DNA of 64,000 nt from Okapia johnstoni (GCA_024291935.2 CM044307.1:98523461-98587460); one strand, 5' to 3'; shown: positions 10,896 through 21,890, numbered from the stretch's first letter. Numbers and translations: made by a program. Notes: a model not told the origin generated them from the letters alone.

Positions 10896-12300
10896 GCCAA
10901 GATAATTCAATAGGGAAAGAAGAGTCTTTTCAACAAATAGTGCTGGACTAATTGGATGTGAAAGTGTTAGTCTCTCAGTTATGTCTGCTTCTTTGCATCC
11001 TTATGGACTGTAGCCCTCCAGGCTCCTCTGTCCATGCAATTGGATAGAGGCAAGAATACTGGAGTGGGTAGCCATTCCCTTCTCTGAGGGATCTTCCTAA
11101 CCCAGATAACCACATGTGAAAGAATGAATTTGGTGAACGTCATACCATATAAAAAGTTAACTCAAAATGGATTACAGACATAAATGTAAGAGCTACAACT
11201 ATAAAATTTTTTTAAAGAAAATGTAGGAGTGAACTTTTATGATCTTGGATTAGGAAATGGCATGACATCAAAAGTATAAACAATGAAAGGAAAAATAGAT
11301 TGGACTTTATTAATATTAAAAACTGTTGTTCTTAAAGGGATACCATCAAGAAAGTGAATCAATAATCCATGGAATAGGAGAAAATGCTTGAAATTCATTT
11401 GTCTAATAAGAAACTACTATCCATACTATGTAAAAAACTCTTCCAATTCAATGGTTAAGACAATTCAATTAAAAATAGGTAAAATATATGGGTATATTTC
11501 TCTAAAGAAGGTATTACAAATGTTCAGTAAGTGCCTGAAAACATTATTAGTCATCAGATAAATGCAAGTTAAAACAACATTGAGATACCATTTCATACCC
11601 ACTAGAATGGCTAATATCAGAAAGGCAATAACAGATGTTGTTTGGATATGGAGACAGTAGAATCTTCAAAGTTGTTGTAATTGTAAAATGTTGCAGTCAC
11701 TTTAGCAAACAGGTTAGCAGTTCCTTAACCTGTTAAGAACTTAGCTAAGCAATTCTTCTCCTAAAGAATTCCCCACCCAAGAGAAAGGAAAACCTATGTC
11801 CCATGAAGACTTGTATACATAAATTTGTAGCAGCATTATTTATATAGTAGCCGAAAAATCAGAACAACCCTAATATTGATCAGTCGATTAGTGGGTAAAT
11901 AAAATGTAATAATTTATGCAATAGAAGGTAGTGTGGCAATGAAAAGGCATGAAGTAGTGATATATACTACAATACCGGTAAACCTTGAAAATGTGCTTAG
12001 TGAAAGAAGTCAGTGACAAATGGCCACATATTGTATGATTATTTATATGACATATTCAGACTAGACAAATCCCCAGAAATGGAAAGTAGTAGATTAGTGG
12101 TTGCCAGAGACTGGAGGGATGAGGAAATGGGGAATGGCTGTTCGTGACTATATGGTTTCTTTTTGAGGTGAAAAGATTTTCTGAAATTATGTCATGTTGA
12201 TTGTTGTACAACTCCATGATTTTTCTAAAAACCTCTGAACCATATCCTTTAACAGGATGAATTTAATGTTATGTGAACAATAGATCAATTGAAAAAAAAA
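10896..12300 (+). mobile_element. L1 LINE, ORF2 3' part and 3' UTR, old
   Basis: Plus-orientation L1 recognised by its conserved nucleotide order: 'tcaacaaatagtgctggact', 'aactcaaaatggattacaga', 'agataaatgcaagttaaaac', 'gagataccatttcataccca', 'tagaatggctaatatcagaa', 'agcagcattatttatatagt', 'tggttgccagagactggag', 'ttgattgttgtacaactcc', then an A-rich tail near 12291-12306. The ORF2 frame is fully broken. Interrupted by a 5'-truncated Bov-tA at 10959-11104. Confidence 0.88.
10959..11104 (-). mobile_element. Bov-tA body without tRNA head, inside L1
   Basis: Reverse BovB-derived A segment ('gactgtagccctccaggctc', 'ggcaagaatactggagtggg', 'gggatcttcctaaccca'), but the tRNA head is missing, so the SINE is 5'-truncated. 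L1 sequence resumes directly ('gataaccacatgtgaaagaa'). It has a local change where the usual 'gggattctcc' reads 'caattggatag'. Confidence 0.85.
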
Positions 12301-13480
12301 ACCAAAAAGAGTGAAGTCAGGATCAAGACTTGGTACCTGTGTATTTGTAAGAAGAATGCATCTTTGGTCTTGATTTTCAAGAGTGATGTGTGCTCCTGGT
12401 GTGTAGAATGACTTTAACCCTTTACTGGCTGCGGATGCAGTGTGGAAGATCTGGGCTTTCCTTCTCTTTCTGGAGCTGTGACCAAAAGAAGGGAGTGTAA
12501 ATTATCCTTTAGTAAAAATTTCATTGGTTCAAGTCAGTGAGCATTTATTAGGCACCTAGTGAATGACAACCTATGTGCTAGACAAATTGGCAAAGATAAC
12601 TTGATGCATTTTTGTTATTCATGAATTAAAGCATTATTTTCCACCTCTGATGGCAAAATTGCTGGAGGTCAGAGGAGAAGAGAAAGTCCTAATTGGATGG
12701 CATTTCAAAAGAGATCATAAACTGCATAAAGCACAGCCATTAATTTCAATATTAAGAATGCATTTATTCACTTAATTTGGTGATTTAATGCTATGCTTTT
12801 TAAAGCTCTAATAACTGGTAGCTTATTTTTTGTTTATAGTAATGCAACGAAAATAGTAAAGACCATTTATTTTGTTGTATTGTTTATTTGTTAATAATAG
12901 AAATTATTTCCAGGTATTTAAATGATATTAAAGGTTAAAATCTGTTTTTAATCTGTATGTTTAAAATAGTTCAAAGAATTGTATGTTTGGAATAAAATTA
13001 TAACATTCTGTTGTGTTTTACTTAGGAATAATTGACATCAAGCTTTGTAATTTAATTCAGCTAAAAGCAGAAAATCTATTTTCTTCGTGTAGGTATTCGC
13101 TTTTTATTATCTTATTTCCATTTTTTGGGGAAAAAATACACACATTATTCTCAACGCAGAAAAAAGATGAAGAACGAGATATGAGTAAATTATTTTGACA
13201 CACACGTGTTCATTAAATAAAATACAGTTGTCTAGGAAGGAAGTTTAAAGCAAACTGTAAATGAATTAGTGACAAAGTAGGAAGAATGAGTTAAGATGAA
13301 TGTAGAACAGGTTTGGGGGGCACTCTGGTGTGTTTTCATATGCTTAGTTGCTTTCTATCAGTATTTCTGCTAGTAGAATTTGGTAGTTTTGTATTTTATG
13401 TATCTATTATTCAGTAACTTTTTAGTAAAGGTAAAGAGTATACTCTTTAATATTATAATCATGAAAGCAACTTTTTGTTT
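12301..13480. other. Unassigned AT-rich DNA
   Basis: Around 12535-12600, 'gagcatttattaggcaccta' and 'tatgtgctagacaaattgg' recall the MIR/L2 'gagcatttattaggcacctactatgtgcca' motif, but the match is too short to call. The rest, including a 61-codon plus frame at 13013-13198, has no recognisable content. Confidence 0.5.
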
Positions 13481-13677
13481 GTATGGTGGTGCTAGCGGTA
13501 AAGAATCTGCCTGCCAGCCCTGGAGATGAGGGTTTGAATTCCTGGGTCAGAAAGATCCCCTGGAGGAGGAAATGGCAACCTACTCCAGTATTCTTGCCTG
13601 GAGAATCCCAAGGACAGAGGAACCTGGCAAGCTACAGACCATGGGACTGCAAAGAGTCAGACACGACCTAGTGACTG

Positions 13678-13678
<1 letters not shown>
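13481..13678 (+). mobile_element. Bov-tA SINE
   Basis: Plus Bov-tA: drifted tRNA head ('tggtggtgctagcggtaaag'), 'gatcccctggaggaggaaat', 'ctccagtattcttgcctgga', 'gagtcagacacgacctagtg'. Its 3' tail has become a CA microsatellite. Confidence 0.93.

Positions 13679-13709
<31 letters not shown>
13679..13709. repeat. (CA)n microsatellite at SINE tail
   Basis: About 15 uninterrupted CA units directly after the Bov-tA 3' end. SINE tails are a common origin of such microsatellites. Uninterrupted, so probably length-polymorphic. Confidence 0.97.
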
Positions 13710-13712
<3 letters not shown>

Positions 13713-14662
13713 ATTAAGTGTAATGGCTAATGTTTTATATAAGCAGTCTTATTTGAGAATATATGAACCCTTAGAGTAATTTCATTGTTTAATATAATCA
13801 CATGTCTGATTCTGATGTCAAGAATAAAAAGATTTTGCAAATAATCTAAGATGACTAAAATCTATTTTATCTTAGTAATTTCATTGACCAAGAATATAAA
13901 TGTACCCAAAGATACAAAATTTACCTTTTTTCTCTGGCTATACCAATGATATGTCCTATACTAATATTAGAAAGTTGTTATGTTTTCATCTTTATAATGA
14001 GGCATAAGATCCTTTAGAGGTTATCTGGTAAGAACGATAAAAGGAAGACCTTGGTATTAGTTCACTATTCATGCTGTGTGATATTTTGTTATATATGTTG
14101 AGTGTCCACAACTCCATAATTTAGGGCAAATATTACAAAATGCATACATAACAGATTCTCACTTCTAGATTTGGCAGTTACCACATTTTTTTACATAGAC
14201 AAAAACTTTATCAAGTATACTTTTAATTTTGTTTTTAACATCACAGTTTTAGCACTTGTTAATGTTAATACATGAAAGGTGGGTTTAGCCAATAACAGAG
14301 TCTCGATGCTTGATATTCTGTTCAAGGAGGGTTTGATATATCTGAACACTTTGAAAAGGATGCAAATGTTACTCTAAGTAATTTTAAATTCATGTGTTGT
14401 ATAATTTCTTGGATTCTGGTCATGGCTATAAAATATCACAAAACGCTTTTAATAGTGGGTAGTTAGGCTCAAAAGTATATTTGATATTTTCAACATCAAT
14501 GTATATACATATGAGTGAGATGAAGGAGAAGCAGACACACAGAAGGAGGTGGAGGAGAATAAAAAGGATGAGGAGGAAGTAGAGAAGGAGGAGAGAGATT
14601 AGTGTTAATAATAAATATGTTTCAGAGTGTAACATGTATTTATTGAACATAGCACTATAAGT
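13710..14662. other. Unassigned AT-rich DNA with a GA-rich tract
   Basis: No element recognised apart from the purine-rich tract at 14516-14606. Confidence 0.55.
14516..14606. repeat. Purine-rich (GA/GGA) low-complexity tract
   Basis: About 90 bases almost purely A and G on the plus strand ('ggaggtggaggagaataaaa', 'gatgaggaggaagtagagaa'). The 74-codon minus frame over it gives a leucine-rich low-complexity translation and is not a gene. Confidence 0.85.
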
Positions 14663-16335
14663 TTTGATATCTTTTTTAAAATTTGATTTTATCTTTCAAT
14701 TTGCATTATTTTTTATTTCATTAGAGTTAATTTATAGTATTACATGTTTCAGGTATACAGCATAATGATTCACTATTTTTGAAGATTATACTCCATTTAT
14801 AGTTATTATAAAATATTGATTATATTTCCTGTGTACAGTATATCCTTGTAGCTTGTTTATTTTTTACATGGTAGCTTTTATCTCTTAATCCCCTATCCCC
14901 TTCCCTCTCCCCACTAGTAACCACTAGTTGGTTCTCTATATCTCTGAGATATATATCTGTATCTTTTTTATTATATTCACGTTTGTTTTCCTTCTTGAAT
15001 TCCATATGATAAGTGATATCATACAATATTTGTCTTTTTATTACTTTGCTAGATTTAATACCCTCCATGTCCATCCATTTTGCTGCAAACTGAGTTATTT
15101 TATTCTTTACTATGGATGGGTAGTATTACATTGTATGTATATGTGTGTGTGTGTGTGTGTGTATCACATCTTTATCCATTTATGTGTTGATGGTCATTTA
15201 GGTTGCTTCCACATCTTAGTTATTGTAAACAATGCTACCATAAACATTGGGGTGTGTATATCTGTTAAATTCATTTCTTTGGATATATACCCAGGAGTGG
15301 AATTTCTGAGTCGTGTGATAGTTCTACTTTTAATTTTTTGAGAAACCTCCATACTGTTTTCCACAGTGGCTACCCCCATATACTTTCCCACCCGCAGTGT
15401 ACAAGGGTTCCCTTTTCTCTACACCCTCACCAACGTTTATTATCTGTATTCTTTTTGATGATGATGTGATACCTCAGTGTGGTTCTGATTTTGCAGTTCT
15501 CTAGTGATTAACAAAGTTGAGCATCCTTTCATGTGCCTGTAGGTCATCTGTATGACTTCTTTGGAAAAATGTCTGTTCTGATCTTTTGCGCATTTTTCAG
15601 TCGGGTTGTTTGTTTTTTGATGTTGAGTTGTCGGTATGAGCTGTTTGAATGTTTTGGTTATTACCCCTTATTGATTATATAATTTTCAAATGTTTTCTCC
15701 TATTCAGTAGGTTGTCTTTTAATTTTGTTGATCATTTCCTTTGCCCTGCAAAAGCACTTTGGTTTAATTAGGTCCCCCCCCCCTTTTTTTTTGCTTTCTC
15801 CAATAGGAATTTTTCTGTGGTTCATATTTTTAAAGAGATCCAAAAGATGTTGGTCTGATTAATGTCAAAGAATGTTCCATTTATGCTTTCTTCTATAAGT
15901 TTTATTGTTTCTGGTCTTACATTTAGCTGCTTAATCCATTTTGGGTTTATTTTTTTAAATGGTGCTAAAAATGTTCTAATTTCATTTTTTACCATATGGC
16001 TCTCTAGTTTTCCCAGCACCACTTATTAAAAAGACTCTTTTCTCTGTTATGCCTTCTTGCATCTTTTTTAATAGATTAATTCATATGTGGGTTTGTTTCT
16101 GGGCTCTGTTTGGTTCCATTTATCTATATATCTGTTTCTGTGCCAGCAGCATAGTGTTTTAATTAGTGTAGCTTTGTAGTATAGTCTAAAGTCAGGGAAT
16201 ATGCTATTTCAGGCTCTGTTGTTTTTAAAGATCGTTTTGGCTATCTAGAGTCTTTGTGTTTCCTTACATATTAAAAAATAATTTTGTTCTAGTTCTTTGA
16301 AAAATGCCACTTGTATTTTTGATAGGGATTATTTT
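14663..16335 (-). mobile_element. L1 LINE 3' half, 5'-truncated
   Basis: Reverse L1. From left: 3' UTR ('tttcaggtatacagcataat'), then 'tggttctctatatctctgag', 'gttgatggtcatttaggttg', 'aaacaatgctaccataaaca', 'ggagtggaatttctgagtcg', 'ccacagtggctacccccata', 'ttgagcatcctttcatgtgc', 'tttgccctgcaaaagcactt', 'attcatatgtgggtttgttt' and 'cagcatagtgttttaattag', all in L1 ORF2 order. Ends abruptly near 16335 (5' truncation). Contains a (TG)n at 15142-15162 and a C10/T9 run at 15774-15792. ORF2 is broken. The plus frame at 14928-15341 (137 codons) is antisense L1, not a gene. Confidence 0.92.
15142..15162. repeat. (TG)n microsatellite inside L1
   Basis: Ten to eleven TG units within the reversed L1, at a point where L1 normally reads 'tatgtatgt'. 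A local expansion. Confidence 0.93.
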
Positions 16336-16937
16336 ATAGTTTTTCTGATTCATTTTTGCATTTGGAGCTCCACAGTGATCCTGGTCCTATGGGTACTTAT
16401 TCTGCAAACTACATTGCTTTGCCTCCTTTTTCAAGCAAGATTCTGACCCTCTCACCCCTTGGCCTCCAGCCACCATGACTCCATATTTTATATAATTTAA
16501 CCTAGCAGATGGGCCACTCTATCTTGATTCAGACTGTCACCACACTTACAGCTCCTCTAGTGTGGGAAACAAATGTCTAAATAAATAATAATGATAGCAG
16601 TCAGTGCTTGGAGAGCTTAGATAGAGATGTGGAGTTGGAGCCCAGAGGGCACAGTGATTGCCAACCAAAGGCAGACAGAGGATGACCTGGGTCAGGGATG
16701 ACCAGTCACTTCCATGGCAAAGGAGGATAAATGCCTTTAGGGACAAGAAGGAGCACAAGTAAGCTCTGGAGTTGTGAAGAAGAACATGCCTTGAGGATGA
16801 GGAGAAGTGAAGCAGGTCTGGAGTTTGAGTTGCAGAAGTGAGAACATTTGGAGCCAGATTATAATGCTCTCCAACAGGAATTTTTATGTGGTTCATACTT
16901 TATTCTCAAGGTAATGAGGAGTTGTGCTAAGAGTGAT
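16336..16937. other. Unassigned DNA with one copy of a 33-bp direct repeat
   Basis: No family recognised with confidence. The 116-codon minus frame (16546-16896) has no known domain. At 16869-16901 lies a 33-bp segment nearly identical to 15798-15830 inside the upstream L1, reported as a finding. Confidence 0.5.
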
Positions 16938-17150
16938 GATAACAACCACCATTTATTGAGGGCTAACCATGGCAGTGGGTTGCTTATTTGCATCTTGTAT
17001 CTTATTCCTAATTGGTAGATGAGGAAACTAAGAGGTTAAGTAACAACCAGAGTCACCTAGTAGGTGACCTGCATAGCTGCATTTGGAGCCACACAGTCTC
17101 AGATTCCAAAGCTTTTGCTCTTAATATATTACTTCACTGCCTTCTGTTAA
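16938..17150 (-). mobile_element. MIR SINE
   Basis: Reverse MIR: 'caaccaccatttattgaggg', 'tgatgaggaaactaag' in the form 'tagatgaggaaactaagagg', 'ttaagtaacaaccagagtca', 'tttggagccacacagtctca', 'gcttttgctcttaata'. Nearly the whole core is present in the right order. Confidence 0.88.
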
Positions 17151-17154
17151 CAGT

Positions 17155-17285
17155 TTTTAAACAGAGGGGATATAGATTGATGTGAGATGTGTTTAAGGAT
17201 GATATTGTAGAAATAATGTGGAGGAAGCCTCTGGAGGAAAAGGTAGGCTACAGCAGTAGTGCAGGTGAAAAATCCTGAGTCTGAA
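17155..17285 (-). mobile_element. Possible L2 fragment
   Basis: 'tgtttaaggatgatattgta', 'atgtggaggaagcctctgga' and 'ctacagcagtagtgcaggtg' resemble the reversed L2 block 'aaaaagatcactctggctgctgt...gctattgcagtagtccaggtg'. Short and strongly diverged. Confidence 0.4.
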
Positions 17286-17716
17286 TAAAAACACTGGTGG
17301 AAAATTGTTGAGTCTGTTACTGAAGAAACTTTCTCTCTGCCTGTGATTCTTTTTTTTTTCTTTTTCTTAATTTATTTATTTTAGTTGGGGGCTAATTACT
17401 TTACAATATTGTAGTGGTTTTTGCCATACATTGACATGAATCAGCCATGGGTTTACATGTGTTCTCCATCCTGAACCCCTCTCCCACCTCCCTCCCCATC
17501 CCATCCCTCTGGGTCATCCCATTGCCCCAGCCCTGAGCATTTGTCTCATGCATTGAACCTGGAATGGTGTTCTGTTTCACATATGATAATATACATGTTT
17601 CAATGCTATTCTCTCAGAATGTCCCACCGTCACCTTCTCCCTCAGAGTCCATAAGACTGTTCTATGCATCTGTGTCTCTTATTCTGTCTCACATATAGGG
17701 TTATCGTTACCATCTT

Positions 17717-18312
17717 TCAAATTCCATATATATGCATTAGGATACTGTATTGGTGTTTTTCTTTCTGGCTTACTTCACTCTGTATAATGGGCTCCAGTTT
17801 CATCCATCTCAATAGAACTGATTCAAATGTATTCTTTTTAATGGCTGAGTAATATTCCATTGTGTATATGTACCACTGCTTCCTTATCCATTTGTCTGAT
17901 GAGGGACATCTAGGTTGCTTCCATGTCCTGGCTATTATAAACAGTGCTGTGATGAACATTGGGGTACATGTGTGTCTTTCAATTCTGGTTTCCTGGGTGT
18001 GTATGCCCAGCAGTGGGATTGCTGGGTCATATGGCAGTTCTATTCCCAGTTTTTTAAGGAATCTCCACACTGTTCTCCATAGTGGCTGTACTAGTTTGCA
18101 TTCCCACCAACAGTGTAAGAGGGTTCCCTTTTCTCCACACCCTCTCCAGCATTTATTGCTTGTAGACTTTTGGATAGCAGCCATTCTGACTGGTGTGTAA
18201 TGGTACCTCATTGTGGTTTTGATTTGCATTTCTCTGATAATGAGTGATGTTGAGCATCTTTTCATCTGTTTGTTAGCCATCTGTATGTCTTCTTTGGAGA
18301 AATGTCTGTTTA
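17717..18312 (-). pseudogene. L1 ORF2p C-terminal segment, open
   Basis: About 200 codons remain open and match the end of L1 ORF2p: start region '[20 protein letters not shown]', the cysteine/histidine knuckle '[18 protein letters not shown]' (CCHC spacing intact), '[13 protein letters not shown]', '[15 protein letters not shown]'. It lacks the endonuclease and the catalytic reverse transcriptase core because of truncation and inversion, so it is a dead fragment. The long open frame suggests it is younger than the other L1 pieces here. Upstream residues come from the inverted partner and are not L1 sense. Confidence 0.9.
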
Positions 18313-18691
18313 ACACCATACACAAAAATAAACTCAAAATGGATTAAAGATCTAAACGTAAAACCAGAAAGTATAAAACTCCTAGAGGAAAACATAGGCA
18401 AAACACTCTCCGACATAAATCACAGCAGGATCCTCTATGGCCCACCTCCCAGAATATTGGAAATAAAAGCAAAAATAAACAAATGGGACCTAATTAAAAT
18501 TAAAAGCTTTTGCACAACAAAGGAAACTATAAGCAAGGTGAAAAGACAGCCTTCAGAATGGGAGAAAATAATAGCAAACGAAGCAACGGACAAAGAATTA
18601 ATCTCAAAAATATACAAGCAACTCCTGCAGCTCAATTCCAAAAAAATAAAAGACCCAATCAAAAAATGAGCCAAAGAGCTAAACAGACATT
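18313..18691 (+). pseudogene. Inverted L1 ORF2p segment
   Basis: Plus-strand translation matches ORF2p just upstream of the previous segment: '[20 protein letters not shown]', '[20 protein letters not shown]', '[20 protein letters not shown]'. It then meets a TGA at 18668-18670 where ORF2p normally has tryptophan (KKWAKEL). Ends in codons for LNRHF, which are also present at the start of the opposing piece. Confidence 0.88.
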
Positions 18692-19033
18692 TCTGCCTGC
18701 GATTCTTCTCTCTGCTCCTAGAACCCACCCTGCCTCCCCTTGGAATCAGAATGGCCGTCATCCAAAGAACACAAATAACAAAAGGTAGCAAGGATATGGA
18801 GAAAAGGGACCCCTAGTACACTGTTGATGGGAATGTAAATTGGTCCAGCCACTGTGACAAACAGTGAGGACGTTTCTCAAAGAGCTAAAAAAAGAACTAC
18901 CTTATTACCCAGCAATTCCATTCCTGGGTATATGTCTGAAGATAATGAAAACAGTGATTTGAAAAGATACATGCACCCCAGTGTTCATAAGAGCATTGTT
19001 TATTGTAGCCAAGAGATGGAAGCAACATAAGCA

Positions 19034-19070
19034 TACACACACAGACACAGACACACACACACACACATAC
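19034..19070. repeat. Interrupted (CA)n microsatellite in L1
   Basis: CA units broken by two 'caga' variants, inside the plus L1, next to the first SINE insertion. Confidence 0.9.
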
Positions 19071-19089
19071 ATTAACACAATAGCATGCT

Positions 19090-19301
19090 GAAAGTGAAAA
19101 TGAAGTCACTCCGTCATGTCCAACTCTTTGCGAGCCCATGGACTTTAGCCCACCAGGCTCCTCTGTCCATGGGATTTTCCAGGCAAGAGTACTGGTTGCC
19201 ATTTCCTTCTCCAGGGGATCTTCATGACCCAGGGGTCGAACCAGGGTCTCCTGCATTGCAGGCCGACGCTTTACCATCTGAGCCACCAGGGAAGCCCTCA
19301 G
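19090..19301 (-). mobile_element. Bov-tA SINE inside L1
   Basis: Reverse Bov-tA ('gagcccatggactttagccc', 'catctgagccaccagggaag'). Flanked by a 9-bp target-site duplication, 19081-19089 'tagcatgct' and 19302-19310 'tagcacgct' (8 of 9). The L1 sequence around the site is the conserved 'tactactcagccataaaa' region. Confidence 0.95.
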
Positions 19302-19649
19302 TAGCACGCTACTCAGCCATAAAAAAGAAGGGAATCCTGTCATTTGCAATAACACGGGTGATATTATGATAAGTGAATAATTCAGACAGAGAAAGACAAA
19401 TCTCTACGATACTAATTATATGTAGAACCTAAAAAAAACAACAACAAAATACAACCTAAAAAAATACAAGCTAGTGAATGTAACAGAAAAGACAGAGAAC
19501 AAGCTAGTAGTTACCAGTGGAGAAACAGAAGCAGGGGAGAGGCAGCACAGGGGTAGGGGATTAAGAGGTACAGACTGTTAAATGTATAGAGTAAATTACA
19601 AGGATTTATTGTACAACACGGGGAATATAGCCAATACTGCCTGTACTGT

Positions 19650-19860
19650 GTGTGCGTCCTCAGCCACGTCTGTCTCTTTGTGACCCTGTGAACTGTTGTC
19701 CACCAGCTTCGTCTGTCCATTGGATTTTCTACGCAAGAATACTGGATCGGTTGCCATTCCCTTCTCCAGGGGATCTTCCTGACCCAGGGATCAAACCTGT
19801 GTGTTTTGAGTCTCTTACATTGGCAGGCAGGTTCTTTACCAGCTAAGCCACCAGGGAAGC
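19650..19860 (-). mobile_element. Bov-tA SINE inside L1
   Basis: Reverse Bov-tA ('tcagccacgtctgtctcttt', 'ctaagccaccagggaagc'). An approximate duplication 'caatactgcc' / 'caacattgcc' flanks it within the L1 motif 'atagccaatattttataata'. Confidence 0.93.
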
Positions 19861-20014
19861 AACATTGCCAACATTTTATAATAACTGTAAATGGAGCGTA
19901 CCTTTAAAAATTGTGAGTCACTATTTTCTATAAACTGTAACATATAATATTGGACATCAACTTTACTTCAATTAAAATTTTTTAAAAAGAGAGGTAGCTT
20001 CTTGTAAGCCAAAA

Positions 20015-20335
20015 GCTCACCTGCCATTGTAGGGTGCCTATATAAACACTACAAAGGAGGAGACCTCTGGATCGGAGATGAGACCGTTTACTCACACAGC
20101 ATCTTAGAAGCAGTAACTCCCCTGTGTTCCAGTTCCTTGTGGGGCCATGCAGTGTGGAGTAGACATATCTGTGCATGCAAAGACTGCGCTGAGGGAGAGG
20201 AGCCCCTAAGCTATGAAACTCAGAGCTTCTATAAGGCAGCATGCATGTTTTCCCCTCTTTTCCCATGGGGAGATAAGTTCTGTCTGGGTAGGGGAGCTAA
20301 AGCTCCAGAGATTTTTATTACTCTTAACATGTAAG
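20015..20335 (-). mobile_element. Possible solo ERV LTR
   Basis: Read on the minus strand this has LTR-like order: a U3-like pyrimidine- and purine-block region near 20335-20250, a TATA-like 'cttatagaag' near 20227-20236, a 'gtgagtaaacggtctcatct' poly(A)-signal/R-U5-like block near 20080-20100, and a 'tctcc'-rich U5-like stretch. TATA to poly(A)-like spacing is about 140 bases, plausible for an LTR. No matching internal retroviral sequence or second LTR is present. TG/CA ends and a target duplication could not be fixed. Confidence 0.4.
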
Positions 20336-20451
20336 CAAATATCTCTGAGGCAGATAAGCCCTTAAATCTCTCTGGAAAAATTCTCTATCTCTAACTTCCA
20401 TTCAATCATCTTTTAACCCAGGTTGCTGGTAATTTTTACCTAGAAAGTCCT

Positions 20452-20725
20452 GCTGCTGCTGCTAAGTTGCTTCAGTCGTGTCCGACTCTGTGCGACCCCC
20501 TTGACAGCAGCCCACCAGGCTCAACCGTCCCTGGGATTCTCCAGGCAAGAATACTGGAGTGGGTTGCCATTTCCTTCTCCAGTGCATGAAAGGGAAAAGT
20601 GAAAGTGAAGTCGCTCAGTTGTGTCCGACTCTTAGCGACCCCATGGACTGTAGCCTACCAGGCTCCTCCGTCCATGGGATTTTCCAGGCAAGAGTACTGG
20701 AGTGGGGTGCCATTGCCTTCTCCGA
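20452..20725 (-). mobile_element. Bov-A2 SINE with perfect target-site duplication
   Basis: Two BovB-derived A monomers in reverse, starting with the '(GCT)n' tail ('ctgctgctgctaagttgctt'), joined at 'agtgcatgaaagggaaaagt', and ending 'ggtgccattgccttctccga'. A 10-bp perfect target-site duplication 'agaaagtcct' lies at 20442-20451 and 20726-20735. Low divergence from the family pattern suggests a fairly recent insertion. Confidence 0.96.
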
Positions 20726-20735
20726 AGAAAGTCCT

Positions 20736-21890
20736 AGGTGTGCAGAAATGTGAACCTACTCAAGAAACATAGTCTCCCAGCAGTGGTATGAACAACCTAT
20801 TGGAATTGGACAGAATTGCTACAGCTTTTATAAGACACTGGAATCAGTACATCACAAGCTTTGAATATCTACTACACCAATTGAAGTGGACAGTTTTTGA
20901 GACCAAATTATCTGTTTAAAAGGTGTTCATTAAACAAATCTCTGGGTTATTCAAGTGATAGTCTTGGTTTGTATGTTTTTACTTTGAGTGCCAATAAATT
21001 ATGTTTGAAGGGAATCCTATTTATTCTGTGCTCTGCAAGTTTCTCAAGAAATATTGACAAATGTTCAACAGAAGGACCAAGGAATCTTGTTTTTATTCAG
21101 AAGCCTGGAAATTTCAGGATTATAGAAAAGTATCTTGTAAATATATTCCATGTAATAAAAAATTGCATGGGGTGTGACATTTTAAAAAAATAGTTTATTT
21201 TAGTTGATAATGTAAATCTTAGTTTAGACTTTAGTTGAATACTTTGTAGGTGTTGCATTTTATTTCTCAAATGTATATATGTATTGAAATGATGATAGCA
21301 ATAACAAGTCAGGTTGAAATAAGAAATTCCACTATTCTGCCACCGCCAGTTTACTTTTCTATATTACCTTGTACTTCAGACACACTTAGCAAAATTTTAG
21401 TACCTATTAAGCACTTACATCTTTCCTGTTAGCATTGTGTTATGTTTATTTATGGAGTTGTGAAAAGCACAAAATAGAAAATAATCATATGAGTTAGATG
21501 TAGTCAGTCTTTCTATTTTGCTTCAAGTTTGCCAGAGTAGCCCTAGGCTAGTGTTGGTCCTGACAGTGACAAGTTAAACTAGTGACAGGGATAAAGTGAT
21601 CTCTTGTCATAGCTGTTAGCCAAGGTGCCAATTTCACTTTATGTTGATAGCCTTGTAATAGTGATTTTACAAGACCCTTTTGGGAGCTTGACTGTTGCTT
21701 CATCAGAGTTGTTCAGTCTATAATTTCTTTAAAATGTCAATTATTTTTGCATGTATATTCATACATACTTAATAATCATTTTAAGAGGAACGCTTTTGCT
21801 ACATAAGCCGAAAGCTCCTAGATCTGTTAAAAGCACTTGCACATCTGAGTGTGGATCAAGTGAAGTCTCACAGTTTGCCGTCTACCTGGA
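20736..21890. other. Unassigned DNA
   Basis: No recognisable repeat. The 98-codon plus frame (20897-21193) has no motif and no supporting context. Confidence 0.55.

Larger units (their letters stand above)
17352..18691. mobile_element. Twin-primed (5'-inverted) L1 insertion with target-site duplication
   Basis: One L1 in two opposing pieces. 17352-18312 is the 3' end in minus orientation (poly-T, 3' UTR, end of ORF2). 18313-18691 is the immediately upstream ORF2 segment in plus orientation. The L1 14-mer 'aaacagacatttct' occurs at both inner ends (reversed at about 18299-18312, forward at 18681-18694), so the pieces abut with a small overlap. A 16-bp target-site duplication flanks the whole: 17336-17351 'tctgcctgtgattctt' and 18692-18707 'tctgcctgcgattctt'. 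This is the expected product of twin priming. Confidence 0.93.
18750..19990 (+). mobile_element. L1 LINE 3' end, interrupted by two Bov-tA SINEs
   Basis: Plus L1: 'agaatggccgtcatccaaag', 'gtagcaaggatatggagaaa', 'gggaatgtaaattggtccag', 'cagcaattccattcctgggt', 'ataagagcattgtttattgt', 'tactcagccataaaaaagaa', 'tgtagaacctaaaaaaaaca', 'gggaatatagccaatact', and the 3' end 'acttcaattaaaattttt'. Bov-tA copies split it at 19090-19301 and 19650-19860. The L1 text reads on across both, so they are later. ORF2 is broken. Confidence 0.9.

Noticed and set aside
14928..15341. 137-codon hydrophobic plus frame
   Set aside because: Antisense of L1 ORF2/3' UTR, including a TG microsatellite.
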